13,631 nt of DNA from an uncultured Pseudomonadales bacterium. Lineage in GTDB: Bacteria; Pseudomonadota; Gammaproteobacteria; Pseudomonadales; Pseudohongiellaceae. Location: positions 1-13,631 of the forward strand of contig CALKDE010000092.1 in the NCBI GenBank assembly GCA_938082955.1, read 5' to 3'. Under the pieces are notes generated by a model. That model did not search any database, was not told the DNA's origin, and saw only the letters and a list, made by a program, of their open reading frames with translations. Positions 7,544-13,631 of this stretch are shown piece after piece; the first letter of the stretch is position 1, and every line of letters starts with the position of its first letter. The position numbers and the translations under genes are program-made.

Positions 7544-8833
7544 TCACCGACTTTCATCGGGGACGCGGTTGCCGGCTATCCAGACACTTGCTATGGTTTT
7601 TGAGTTTTCTATGTCGTCGGCTGGGTTTGCGTCCAGTACGATTAAGTCGCCCCATTTTCCGGGTTCTAGGGTTCCGATATCTCCCATGCCCATGCAATCG
7701 GCAGCGACACCGGTTGACGCGCGGATAGCTTCAATCGGGCTCATGCCCGCATCCACCATCATCTGCATTTCCATATGTTCGAAATAGCCTTGGAATCTTG
7801 CCGGTGGTCCTGTGTCTGTGCCCATGGCGATGCGGACACCACCGTCGTTTAGAGCCTTGATATTTGCCATCGCGACTTCCAGTGCGATCTTATAACCGGC
7901 GGCGGCGCGGCTGTTTTGCATACGGGTTTGCCGTTCTGGGCTTTTTAATTGCTCAAGAATTGCCGATTCGGCCTCTTTTAAAAAATAAGGGTCAGAGAAA
8001 AACTCCGGCTCACTTTCGTAGACGAAGGTTGATACCTCTCGGGTCAAGGTAGGGATGTAGCACACGTCTTTGTTATTAATGAGATCGATGAACTCATCAT
8101 CCACTGGTAAGTCCCGCACACTGTGTGCAAGCAGATCAGCGCCTGAATTGAGAATGTATTTTGCATCGTCAAGATAGAATAGATGCGCCGCCACCGGTAG
8201 TCGGCGAATATGGGCCTGATCAACTAGAGCATCGAATATGTTTCTTGGCATTTTTTCTGCGGTGCCAAGCTCGTCGTCAATTCTCACCTTGATGAAGTTT
8301 GCTCCCATATCGGCATTCCGGTTAACCTCGGCTCGGATCTGCGCTTCGGTATCTCCCAACACTACGCTACCTGCAACATAGATTCTGGCGCGGTCCAGAT
8401 CTTGACCGAACTGACTATTACGCAGGGCAAAGCCCTGTTCTTCATCACCGCCAAGGCTGTTCACCGTGGTGACACCATAACGCGCGTAGAGACCTAATTG
8501 CCTAAGCAGATTGTCAGTGTTGTAGTGGCCTCCTTCCAAACCAAGGGTGCCACCCACGTGACCATGGGCATTAATGAGGCCCGGCATAATCGTCTTGCCA
8601 GCCACGTCGATAATCTGCGCTCCATCGGGAACGGTTACGGCGCTGCGAGGGCCGACGGTCCGAATTCGCCCATCGGTGATGACCACGACACCATCTTCGA
8701 TTGGATCGGCAATCGTTCCATCAATTATACGTGCTCCGACAAAGGCAATACTTCCCTCATTGGCGCTTGAAATGCTGCTGAACAGTGTCAGAAAACCTAG
8801 AATTGCGAGTAAACCAGTTATTGTTTTTTTCAT
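7544..8833 (-). CDS. Exported metal-dependent amidohydrolase (imidazolonepropionase-like)
   Basis: The 429-residue amidohydrolase-superfamily enzyme has a Sec signal peptide: MKKTIT followed by a hydrophobic core to about residue 20, with likely cleavage after SSA near 24. A beta-sandwich start (GARIIDGT) leads into a TIM barrel with a full binuclear metal set. This set is HxH at His90/His92 in NAHGHVGG, the probable carboxylated Lys182 in FIKVRID, His217 in VAAHLF, His237 in LAHSVRD and Asp340 in MGTDTG. The C-terminus GTLEPGKWGDLIVLDANP is the standard family ending. Secreted members of this branch act as peptidases or as cyclic amide or lactone hydrolases. The true substrate cannot be read from sequence; the label imidazolonepropionase-like is structural only. 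A strong AGGAGGA (8841-8847) seven bases before the ATG fixes the start. It is divergent from the PQQ-type dehydrogenase, with 176 bases between the starts. Confidence 0.93.
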   Translation of the reverse strand: MKKTITGLLAILGFLTLFSSISSANEGSIAFVGARIIDGTIADPIEDGVVVITDGRIRTVGPRSAVTVPDGAQIIDVAGKTIMPGLINAHGHVGGTLGLEGGHYNTDNLLRQLGLYARYGVTTVNSLGGDEEQGFALRNSQFGQDLDRARIYVAGSVVLGDTEAQIRAEVNRNADMGANFIKVRIDDELGTAEKMPRNIFDALVDQAHIRRLPVAAHLFYLDDAKYILNSGADLLAHSVRDLPVDDEFIDLINNKDVCYIPTLTREVSTFVYESEPEFFSDPYFLKEAESAILEQLKSPERQTRMQNSRAAAGYKIALEVAMANIKALNDGGVRIAMGTDTGPPARFQGYFEHMEMQMMVDAGMSPIEAIRASTGVAADCMGMGDIGTLEPGKWGDLIVLDANPADDIENSKTIASVWIAGNRVPDESR

Positions 8834-8840
8834 GATTTTC

Positions 8841-8847
8841 TCCTCCT
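8841..8847 (-). promoter_or_regulatory. Strong ribosome binding site of the amidohydrolase
   Basis: Read on the minus strand the bases are AGGAGGA, ending seven bases before the ATG at 8833. This is the best Shine-Dalgarno in the window and supports that start. A short stem (TTGGAG 8856-8861 with CTCCAA 8869-8874) lies just upstream in the leader. Confidence 0.75.
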
Positions 8848-9009
8848 AGTTGGCATTGGAGAGGATTCCTCCAAAAAAAGCAATAGCGTCTTGGCTTTAT
8901 CAAACGGCATAGAAATTTTCGAAAACATCAGGTAGGGTAGTTATCAAAGAGTTTTAAAGAACAGGAACAGCACTTCTCTTTTCACGGAAACTAGCCTAGG
9001 ACCCCGCCG

Positions 9010-10794
9010 ATGTTTGATCACACTCTGCGAATAAAATGCTGCAAGGGGCTTGCCTGTACCGCCCTATTTCTTTCTCTGTCGCTCAATTCCCTAGCACAAG
9101 ATGACTTTCCGCTAGTAACCGACGCGATGCTGCAAAATCCTGCAGATAGTGATTGGTTAATGTGGCGCCGCACTCTGGATAGTTGGGGTTATAGCCCGCT
9201 GGATCAGATAGACCGCAGTAACGTAGATCAATTACGCATGGTATGGACTCGTAATTTAGAGGTTGGGACCGGCGAAATCACACCGCTGGCCTATAACGGA
9301 TTGCTCTATGTACCTCAGGCGAATGACGTGATTCAGGCGATAGATGCTCAGTCCGGCGATTTCATCTGGGAATATCGCCGTGATATCCCTGCTGATCTGT
9401 ATGAGATGGTTGGAGGCAATGCCCGTAATAACCGTAATTTGGCGATTTACGAAAACCTAATTATTAATACCAGTGATGACAACTTCGTTTTCGCCCTGGA
9501 TGCCCTTACTGGTGAAATGGTTTGGGAAACCAAAATTTTTGACTATAAGGTCAATTCTGCTACGCATAGCTCAGGGCCTATCATCGCCGACGGAAGAGTT
9601 ATTTCTGGCCGCAGCTGTCGGCCATGGGGTGGTCCTAACGCTTGCGTTATTACAGCACATGATGCCAGCACTGGTGCAGAGTTATGGCGACGGCGATTGA
9701 TACCAGCGCCAGGCGAACCGGGCGACGAAACTTGGGGAGATGTGCCCTTCGAACAACGGCAGCATGTTGGCTCCTGGATGGTACCCAGCTATGACCCCGA
9801 GCTTAAGTTAATCATTCTTGGTACTTCTGTTACCTCTCCGGCACCAAAGTTTTATCTTGGTGGTACGGACAACAAACATCTTTATCACAATTCCACCATG
9901 GCCCTGGAAGTAGATACCGGCGAGATGCGCTGGTACTACCAGCACCTAAATGATCACTGGGATTTAGATCACCCCTTCGAAAGGTTATTAGTTGAAACCC
10001 GCGTGGCACCTGACCCTGATGCAGTGACGTGGATAAATCCAGACCTTGAGTTCGGTGAAATCCGCAAAGTGATTACTGGTATTCCGGGCAAGACCGGTGT
10101 CGTTTACACTTTGGATCGCGCCACAGGAGAATTCCTCTGGGCGACTCCTACTGTTCAGCAAAATGTTATTCAAGATATTGATGGAGCTACCGGCGTCGTC
10201 ACTGAAAACCCCGAAGTGGTATTTCGGGAATCGGAACAAGTGGTTTTCGTTTGTCCGACTTGGACCGGCGGCAAAGATTGGGAAGCCGGAGCCTATAGTC
10301 CACTGACCAATACCATGTATTACCCGCTTAGAAATACCTGTGCAAATATGATGGCCACTGCCAATTTCGAAAGTGATACCGCCCAGTCTTTAACAGCCGG
10401 TGGTCAAGGCGGCTTGGCTATTTATTCATTGGCAGCCCGCCATCAGTTAACTCCAGGCACAGAGAACCTTGGAACAGTCCGAGCTATCTCTGCGGAGACA
10501 GGTAAGACCGAATGGCTCTATGAACAACGCGCTGGCACCATGTCACTGGCCGCTACGGGCGGCGGGCTTATCTTCGGTGGTGATTCCAATGGCCGCTTTC
10601 GCGCCCATGACCATGACACTGGTGAGATTCTGTGGGAGGTGAACCTTGGCTCTTCCGTTAGTGGCTATCCGATTACCTTTGCCGTTGATGGGAAACAATA
10701 TGTCGCGGTTAATACTGGCAACGGTCAGGTAAACCTGACGCCTGAATTACGTCCGAGTCGCGGTTCTAATGTTTATGTGTTTGCTCTGCCCTAA
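9010..10794 (+). CDS. Periplasmic PQQ-type beta-propeller dehydrogenase (divergent quinoprotein)
   Basis: The 594-residue quinoprotein alcohol-dehydrogenase-like protein has a Sec signal peptide (hydrophobic core about 14-28, likely cleavage after SLA or LAQ near 29-30). Repeated propeller tryptophan-docking motifs include IDAQSGDFIWE, LDALTGEMVWE, HDASTGAELWR, LDRATGEFLWA, ISAETGKTEWLY and HDHDTGEILWE. Further family marks are APGEPGDETWGD (233-244), DHWDLD (315-320, the region of the catalytic Asp), KTGVVYTLDR (361-370) and GGKDWEAGAYSP (420-431). No haem-binding CxxCH is present, so it is not a quinohaemoprotein. The vicinal Cys-Cys pair that classical PQQ alcohol dehydrogenases carry over the cofactor is absent (NARNNRN near 137-143). 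The usual Glu-containing GGE segment is replaced by SGRSCRPWGGPNAC, with Cys203 and Cys212. It may oxidise an alcohol or aldehyde and give electrons to a cytochrome c. The start has no clear Shine-Dalgarno but is supported by the signal peptide. No PQQ synthesis genes are here. Confidence 0.9.
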   Translation: MFDHTLRIKCCKGLACTALFLSLSLNSLAQDDFPLVTDAMLQNPADSDWLMWRRTLDSWGYSPLDQIDRSNVDQLRMVWTRNLEVGTGEITPLAYNGLLYVPQANDVIQAIDAQSGDFIWEYRRDIPADLYEMVGGNARNNRNLAIYENLIINTSDDNFVFALDALTGEMVWETKIFDYKVNSATHSSGPIIADGRVISGRSCRPWGGPNACVITAHDASTGAELWRRRLIPAPGEPGDETWGDVPFEQRQHVGSWMVPSYDPELKLIILGTSVTSPAPKFYLGGTDNKHLYHNSTMALEVDTGEMRWYYQHLNDHWDLDHPFERLLVETRVAPDPDAVTWINPDLEFGEIRKVITGIPGKTGVVYTLDRATGEFLWATPTVQQNVIQDIDGATGVVTENPEVVFRESEQVVFVCPTWTGGKDWEAGAYSPLTNTMYYPLRNTCANMMATANFESDTAQSLTAGGQGGLAIYSLAARHQLTPGTENLGTVRAISAETGKTEWLYEQRAGTMSLAATGGGLIFGGDSNGRFRAHDHDTGEILWEVNLGSSVSGYPITFAVDGKQYVAVNTGNGQVNLTPELRPSRGSNVYVFALP

Positions 10795-10885
10795 TGATTC
10801 ACTGAGAAAAAAATAGAAGAATTGCGGCCAGGGTAAAGCTGCGGGGGGTTTCGGTTTTGTTCGATCGTCATAGAGTGTAATCAAT

Positions 10886-10914
10886 ACAAAGGCCCAGCAA
10901 TGCTGGGCCTTTGT
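10886..10914. terminator. Strong symmetrical hairpin terminator
   Basis: The 14-base arms ACAAAGGCCCAGCA (10886-10899) and its exact reverse complement (10901-10914) flank one base. In RNA this gives a GC-rich stem with an A run before and a TTTGT run after it, so it can work on both strands. It lies 91 bases after the quinoprotein stop and is the expected end of that transcript. Confidence 0.8.
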
Positions 10915-11436
10915 AGTTGGGTGCGGCACGGGAGTAGTCTAGATATATACCCTATTGATAAATTGCGTTAATTACTATTCAGCTTTAGTTGATGTTACTG
11001 GCAATGTAACCGACCCTTAACAAGATTTTACTGCGCCCAAATGTCAACATCTACGCGAAATTATTTCCCCGTATTCCAGCTCAAAGAAACATAATGCGCC
11101 TAACCAAAGCGGTTGGGTGTGGCTTGCTTTGTGATTTGATTGTTCTGGCCGGATCGAATCTTTCATCTGCCAATATAGCAGTGCCACTGATCAAGTAGGC
11201 TATTGATTAACTTGTCAGTATCCTACTAACTGCTACCGCAGTTAACACACAACCCTCACAAGCTAATACGGTAAGGGGAATCCGCGCGTAAAACCATGCG
11301 CAAATTTACTGATTCCTATCACTTAAGGTAAGATCAAGACATCGCCGTGTTGGGAAAGTGCAGGTGATTGACTTGGCCAGAATACGCGCCAGTCTCTAGT
11401 TGCTATAGTCTAGATATAACCCGAAAAGAGAGCAGT
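10915..11436. other. Non-coding region upstream of the cytochrome gene
   Basis: About 520 bases show no gene I can support. Small structures only: a 7-base stem with a 4-base loop (TAACTGC/GCAGTTA, 11227-11244), a 5-base stem at 10994-11010, and a 12-base direct repeat AGTCTAGATATA at 10936-10947 and 11407-11418. The second copy lies within a TATAGT-rich stretch (11404-11419) that could contain the cytochrome promoter -10 region. No convincing -35 at correct spacing was found. Confidence 0.55.
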
Positions 11437-11907
11437 ATGATTAGAATAACTACAGTGCTGGCAATTCTAAGTTTAAGCTTAGTGCAAATGAGCTCCGCCA
11501 TGGCACAGCCGCCGCCCAAGGACCCCAACAACTATGTGCCGGGGCTGGGTGATCTGATGGGCTCTCTACAGGTGCAGCATGGCAAGCTATGGTTCGCGGG
11601 TGAGCAGCACAACTGGCTGCTGGCAGCCTATGCAGTGGATGCTGTAAAAGAGGGGATTGCAGACATGATAGTTTTGCGCCCGCGCTACAAGGGAGAATCC
11701 ATAGTTGACATGCTGACTCTCCTCACCGCGAAACCATTGCAGGACCTAGATGAGGCAGTAGAGGCAGAGGACAGCGCGTTATTTATACAGGCCTATGATT
11801 TGCTTACTGAAGGTTGCAATGTCTGTCATAGCAACCATGATTACGGATTTATCGCTATTCAGCGGCCGACCGCCCCAGCCTGGACTAATTTGCGCTATCG
11901 ACCTTAA
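11437..11907 (+). CDS. Small periplasmic mono-haem c-type cytochrome
   Basis: The predicted 156-residue precursor starts at ATG 11437, which follows AAAAGAGAG a few bases upstream. A TTG 69 bases earlier is in frame but would put a hydrophilic extension in front of a clean signal peptide (MIRITTVLAILSLSLVQMSSAMA, shown here split as core 5-16 and AMA cleavage near 23). The mature part is mostly helical. It has a conserved-looking segment QVQHGKLWFAGEQHNW (46-60) and one haem c site, CNVCH at 127-131, near the C-terminus. A C-terminal haem site on a small helical protein resembles cytochrome c' and class II cytochromes; His48 could be a second ligand, which is conjecture. It probably carries electrons in the periplasm, and the quinoprotein upstream is a possible partner. 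It is followed two bases after the stop by a large inverted repeat. The precise family name is not known to me. Confidence 0.85.
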   Translation: MIRITTVLAILSLSLVQMSSAMAQPPPKDPNNYVPGLGDLMGSLQVQHGKLWFAGEQHNWLLAAYAVDAVKEGIADMIVLRPRYKGESIVDMLTLLTAKPLQDLDEAVEAEDSALFIQAYDLLTEGCNVCHSNHDYGFIAIQRPTAPAWTNLRYRP

Positions 11908-11909
11908 CA

Positions 11910-11987
11910 TCAAAGGGGACGGAGGGATTTATTTTTGATCAATCAGTATGGCGATTGATCAAAAATAAATCCCTCCGTCCCCTTTGA
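11910..11987. repeat. Perfect long inverted repeat (35-bp arms, 8-base spacer)
   Basis: The left arm 11910-11944 and right arm 11953-11987 are exact reverse complements, 35 of 35, around the spacer AGTATGGC. Each arm contains a GC-rich block (GGGGACGGAGGG on the left arm) and an AT-rich block (ATTTATTTTTGATC). In RNA it would form a very stable hairpin. It begins two bases after the cytochrome stop and ends eight bases before the permease ATG. The layout resembles REP/BIME or MITE-like mobile palindromes, and the GGGGACGGAGGG core reminds me of palindromes found with REP-associated tyrosine transposases. That link is from memory and unproven, and no transposase is in the window. It may also act as a terminator. 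Confidence 0.9.
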
Positions 11988-11995
11988 CTCGAACC

Positions 11996-13399
11996 ATGAT
12001 GGGAGTGTATGACTTGAGCAAGGAGGCAAACAAAACGCAATTTCTGCGAGTACTAGGCCGCCGAGAAGTATTGGCGCTGGCATTCGGCGCCATGATCGGC
12101 TGGAGCTGGGTAGTGTTGTCAGGCACCTGGATAAGTTCGGCAGGCACGCTGGGTGCAATTGTTGCCTTTCTTATCGGCGGCGCGGCGATCCTATTAATTG
12201 GTCTTACCTATGCTGAACTTGCCTCGGCCCTGCCTTTCGCCGGCGGCGAGCACGTGTACAGTAAACGCGCATTAGGCTCCGGCGCTTCCTTTATTTGCAC
12301 CTGGGGTATCATCCTCGGCTACGTTTCCGTTGTAACTTTCGAGGCAGTGGCCCTGCCAACTGTGCTGGATTCATTAATACCAGGCCTGGATAAAGTTTTC
12401 CTTTGGCAAATTGCAGGTTGGGATGTTTACCTGTCCTGGGTATTAGTAGGTGTAGCTGGCTCCGTGGCTATGACCGTTCTCAACGTGATAGGCGTGCGCA
12501 TGGTAGCGCTGGTGCAAAGCGTGGTTGTGTTGGCTATTTTGCTTGTGGGGGTATTGTTTGTCAGCGGGGCTGTGTTCATCGGCGACATCAGCAATATGCA
12601 GCCCTTGTTCAAGGATGGCGTCTCCGGAATTACGCTCGTTCTGGTAATGGTGCCGTTTATGTTCGTAGGCTTCGATACCATTCCCCAGGCCGCCGAGGAA
12701 ATAGATCTTCCGTTCAAAGACATTGGCGCCGTACTGATGATCTCCGTAGCAATGGCTATCCTCTGGTATGGTTTTATCGTACTGGGGGTTGGTCTGGTTC
12801 TGGACGAAGCCAGCATTAATTCTTCGGAGGTAGTGACCGCCGCAGCCAACACCATTATCTACGGCGAAGCAGGTGGCACGGTGTTATTGATAGCCGGCCT
12901 CGCCGGTATTATTACCAGTTGGAACGCGTTTATCCTCGGCGGAAGCCGCGCTATTTATGCGATGGCCCACGGCGGTTTATTGCCAGAATTTCTTGGTGAG
13001 ATTCACCCGAAATACCACACACCGAAGAATGCGATCCTGCTAATTGGCGCACTGTCTATTATCGGTCCCTTCTTTGGTCGGCCAGCATTGGTCTGGGTTG
13101 TCGACGCGGGCGGCCTCGGCATTGTAATTGCCTATGGCATGGTGGCGTGGTCATTCCTCGTATTACGCAAGAGGGAGCCAGAACTAGAAAGGCCATACAA
13201 AGTACGTTATGGAAAGTTCGTAGGAATCTCGGCATTAGTGTTGTCAATCGGTCTGGGTTTACTCTACTTACCCGGCAGTCCCGCAGCTCTGATCTGGCCA
13301 CAGGAATGGGGAATCGTTTTGGCGTGGACTATCCTTGGTGGGATTTTGTATAGCTTTGCGCGAAAAAGCCGGGGAAGGGAAGAAGTGCCAACTAAATAA
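11996..13399 (+). CDS. APC-superfamily amino acid / amine permease
   Basis: The 467-residue inner-membrane transporter has about 12 predicted helices. The first helix carries the glycine-rich LAFGAMIGWSWVVLSG stretch typical of amino acid-polyamine-organocation carriers, followed by YAELASALPFAGGEHVYSKRALG, the classic APC loop after helix 2. Further helices include VMVPFMFVGFDTIPQAAEEI (residues about 218-238), the family helix 6 with its GFD/E motif. The C-terminus is charged (KSRGREEVPTK). It should import an amino acid or amine by proton or sodium symport or by exchange; substrate is not readable. The ATG at 11996 is chosen. A TTG at 11984 is in frame but lies inside the right arm of the inverted repeat. 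No clear Shine-Dalgarno precedes either, so the start is uncertain by a few codons. Its 5' leader consists of the hairpin, so its expression may be separate from the cytochrome gene. Confidence 0.9.
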   Translation: MMGVYDLSKEANKTQFLRVLGRREVLALAFGAMIGWSWVVLSGTWISSAGTLGAIVAFLIGGAAILLIGLTYAELASALPFAGGEHVYSKRALGSGASFICTWGIILGYVSVVTFEAVALPTVLDSLIPGLDKVFLWQIAGWDVYLSWVLVGVAGSVAMTVLNVIGVRMVALVQSVVVLAILLVGVLFVSGAVFIGDISNMQPLFKDGVSGITLVLVMVPFMFVGFDTIPQAAEEIDLPFKDIGAVLMISVAMAILWYGFIVLGVGLVLDEASINSSEVVTAAANTIIYGEAGGTVLLIAGLAGIITSWNAFILGGSRAIYAMAHGGLLPEFLGEIHPKYHTPKNAILLIGALSIIGPFFGRPALVWVVDAGGLGIVIAYGMVAWSFLVLRKREPELERPYKVRYGKFVGISALVLSIGLGLLYLPGSPAALIWPQEWGIVLAWTILGGILYSFARKSRGREEVPTK

Positions 13400-13432
13400 G
13401 TTAGTTTTCTTTTCCCACTTCTCCCATTTGCA

Positions 13433-13631
13433 TTATTTCTGTTCGGCTTCTAGTCGGCGTGCGCCAGCGAGAGTTCCGGACATAGAGTAATTACCTTCGT
13501 GGCAGGCGTACTCATAGAGATGGCCGTCTGAGGTATGGAAGCTGAGCTCCGCTGTCCAGGCTTGGCTGTAGAGGTCAGAGTCTTCCACGGTAAAGCGGTA
13601 AACAATTTCAGTATCCGAATAACGAGTAAAG
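13433..13631 (-). CDS. Conserved-looking hypothetical protein, C-terminal 65 residues only
   Basis: On the minus strand the frame is open from the window edge to a TAA at 13435-13433, giving the last 65 residues of a longer protein. The tail reads through WTAELSFHTSDGHLYEYACH and EGNYSM to AGARRLEAEQK. The aromatic-rich YEYACHEGNY segment looks like a conserved C-terminus that I recall from unannotated, probably exported bacterial proteins, but I cannot name a domain. It converges with the permease, with a 33-base gap lacking any hairpin. Function is unknown. Confidence 0.75.
   Translation of the reverse strand, partial: FTRYSDTEIVYRFTVEDSDLYSQAWTAELSFHTSDGHLYEYACHEGNYSMSGTLAGARRLEAEQK

Noticed and set aside
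11098..11131. GCCTAAC followed by GTTGGGT, reminiscent of integron attC core sites, with a CAAAGC/GCTTTG stem
   Set aside because: The two core-like strings are only about 15 bases apart, too short for an attC, their arms do not pair as required, and there is no integrase or cassette array.
11368..11436. TTG start 69 bases earlier for the cytochrome
   Set aside because: It would place 23 hydrophilic residues before a normal signal peptide; ATG 11437 has a purine-rich ribosome binding site.
12427..12855. Long open frames on the opposite strand of the permease and other genes
   Set aside because: They lie wholly within well-supported genes, have low-complexity Thr/Ser/Pro-rich or Arg-rich composition and show no family motifs.

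Overview
The window looks like chromosomal DNA from a heterotrophic, respiratory Gram-negative bacterium, most plausibly a marine gammaproteobacterium. This rests on protein style only: periplasmic quinoprotein and cytochrome c, a YdiJ-like FAD/Fe-S dehydrogenase, and a GntP permease. There is no rRNA or other taxonomic marker, and base composition is moderate with AT-rich intergenic stretches. I saw no tRNA, rRNA, CRISPR array or intact transposase gene.

Left part (1-1640): the 3' part of a dienelactone-hydrolase-family gene is cut by the window edge. It is followed by about 390 AT-rich non-coding bases that contain a near-perfect 27-bp palindrome. Next comes a decayed ABC-transporter ATPase that keeps Walker A but has lost the rest of the protein, then a doubtful 50-codon reading frame.

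Central part (1626-7354): three genes form a probable 2-hydroxyacid / 2-oxoacid / amino-acid module. A 967-residue FAD plus Fe-S plus CCG-domain dehydrogenase (+) faces a GntP-family organic-acid permease (-). The permease lies 118 bases downstream of a serine-glyoxylate or aspartate-glyoxylate type class V aminotransferase (-). A simple reading is that the permease imports a hydroxyacid, the flavoprotein oxidises it to the 2-oxoacid and passes electrons to the respiratory chain, and the aminotransferase aminates the oxoacid. The exact acid (glycolate, D-glycerate, D-lactate or D-2-hydroxyglutarate) is not determined by the sequence.

Right part (7544-13631): an exported metal-dependent amidohydrolase (-) is divergent from a periplasmic PQQ-type beta-propeller dehydrogenase (+) that lacks several hallmarks of classical PQQ alcohol dehydrogenases. 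A strong symmetrical hairpin terminator follows the quinoprotein. After about 520 bases of non-coding DNA come a small periplasmic mono-haem c-type cytochrome and an APC-superfamily permease. These two are separated by a perfect inverted repeat with 35-bp arms and an 8-base spacer, the most striking non-coding structure in the window. The window ends inside a gene on the minus strand, of which only the last 65 codons are present.
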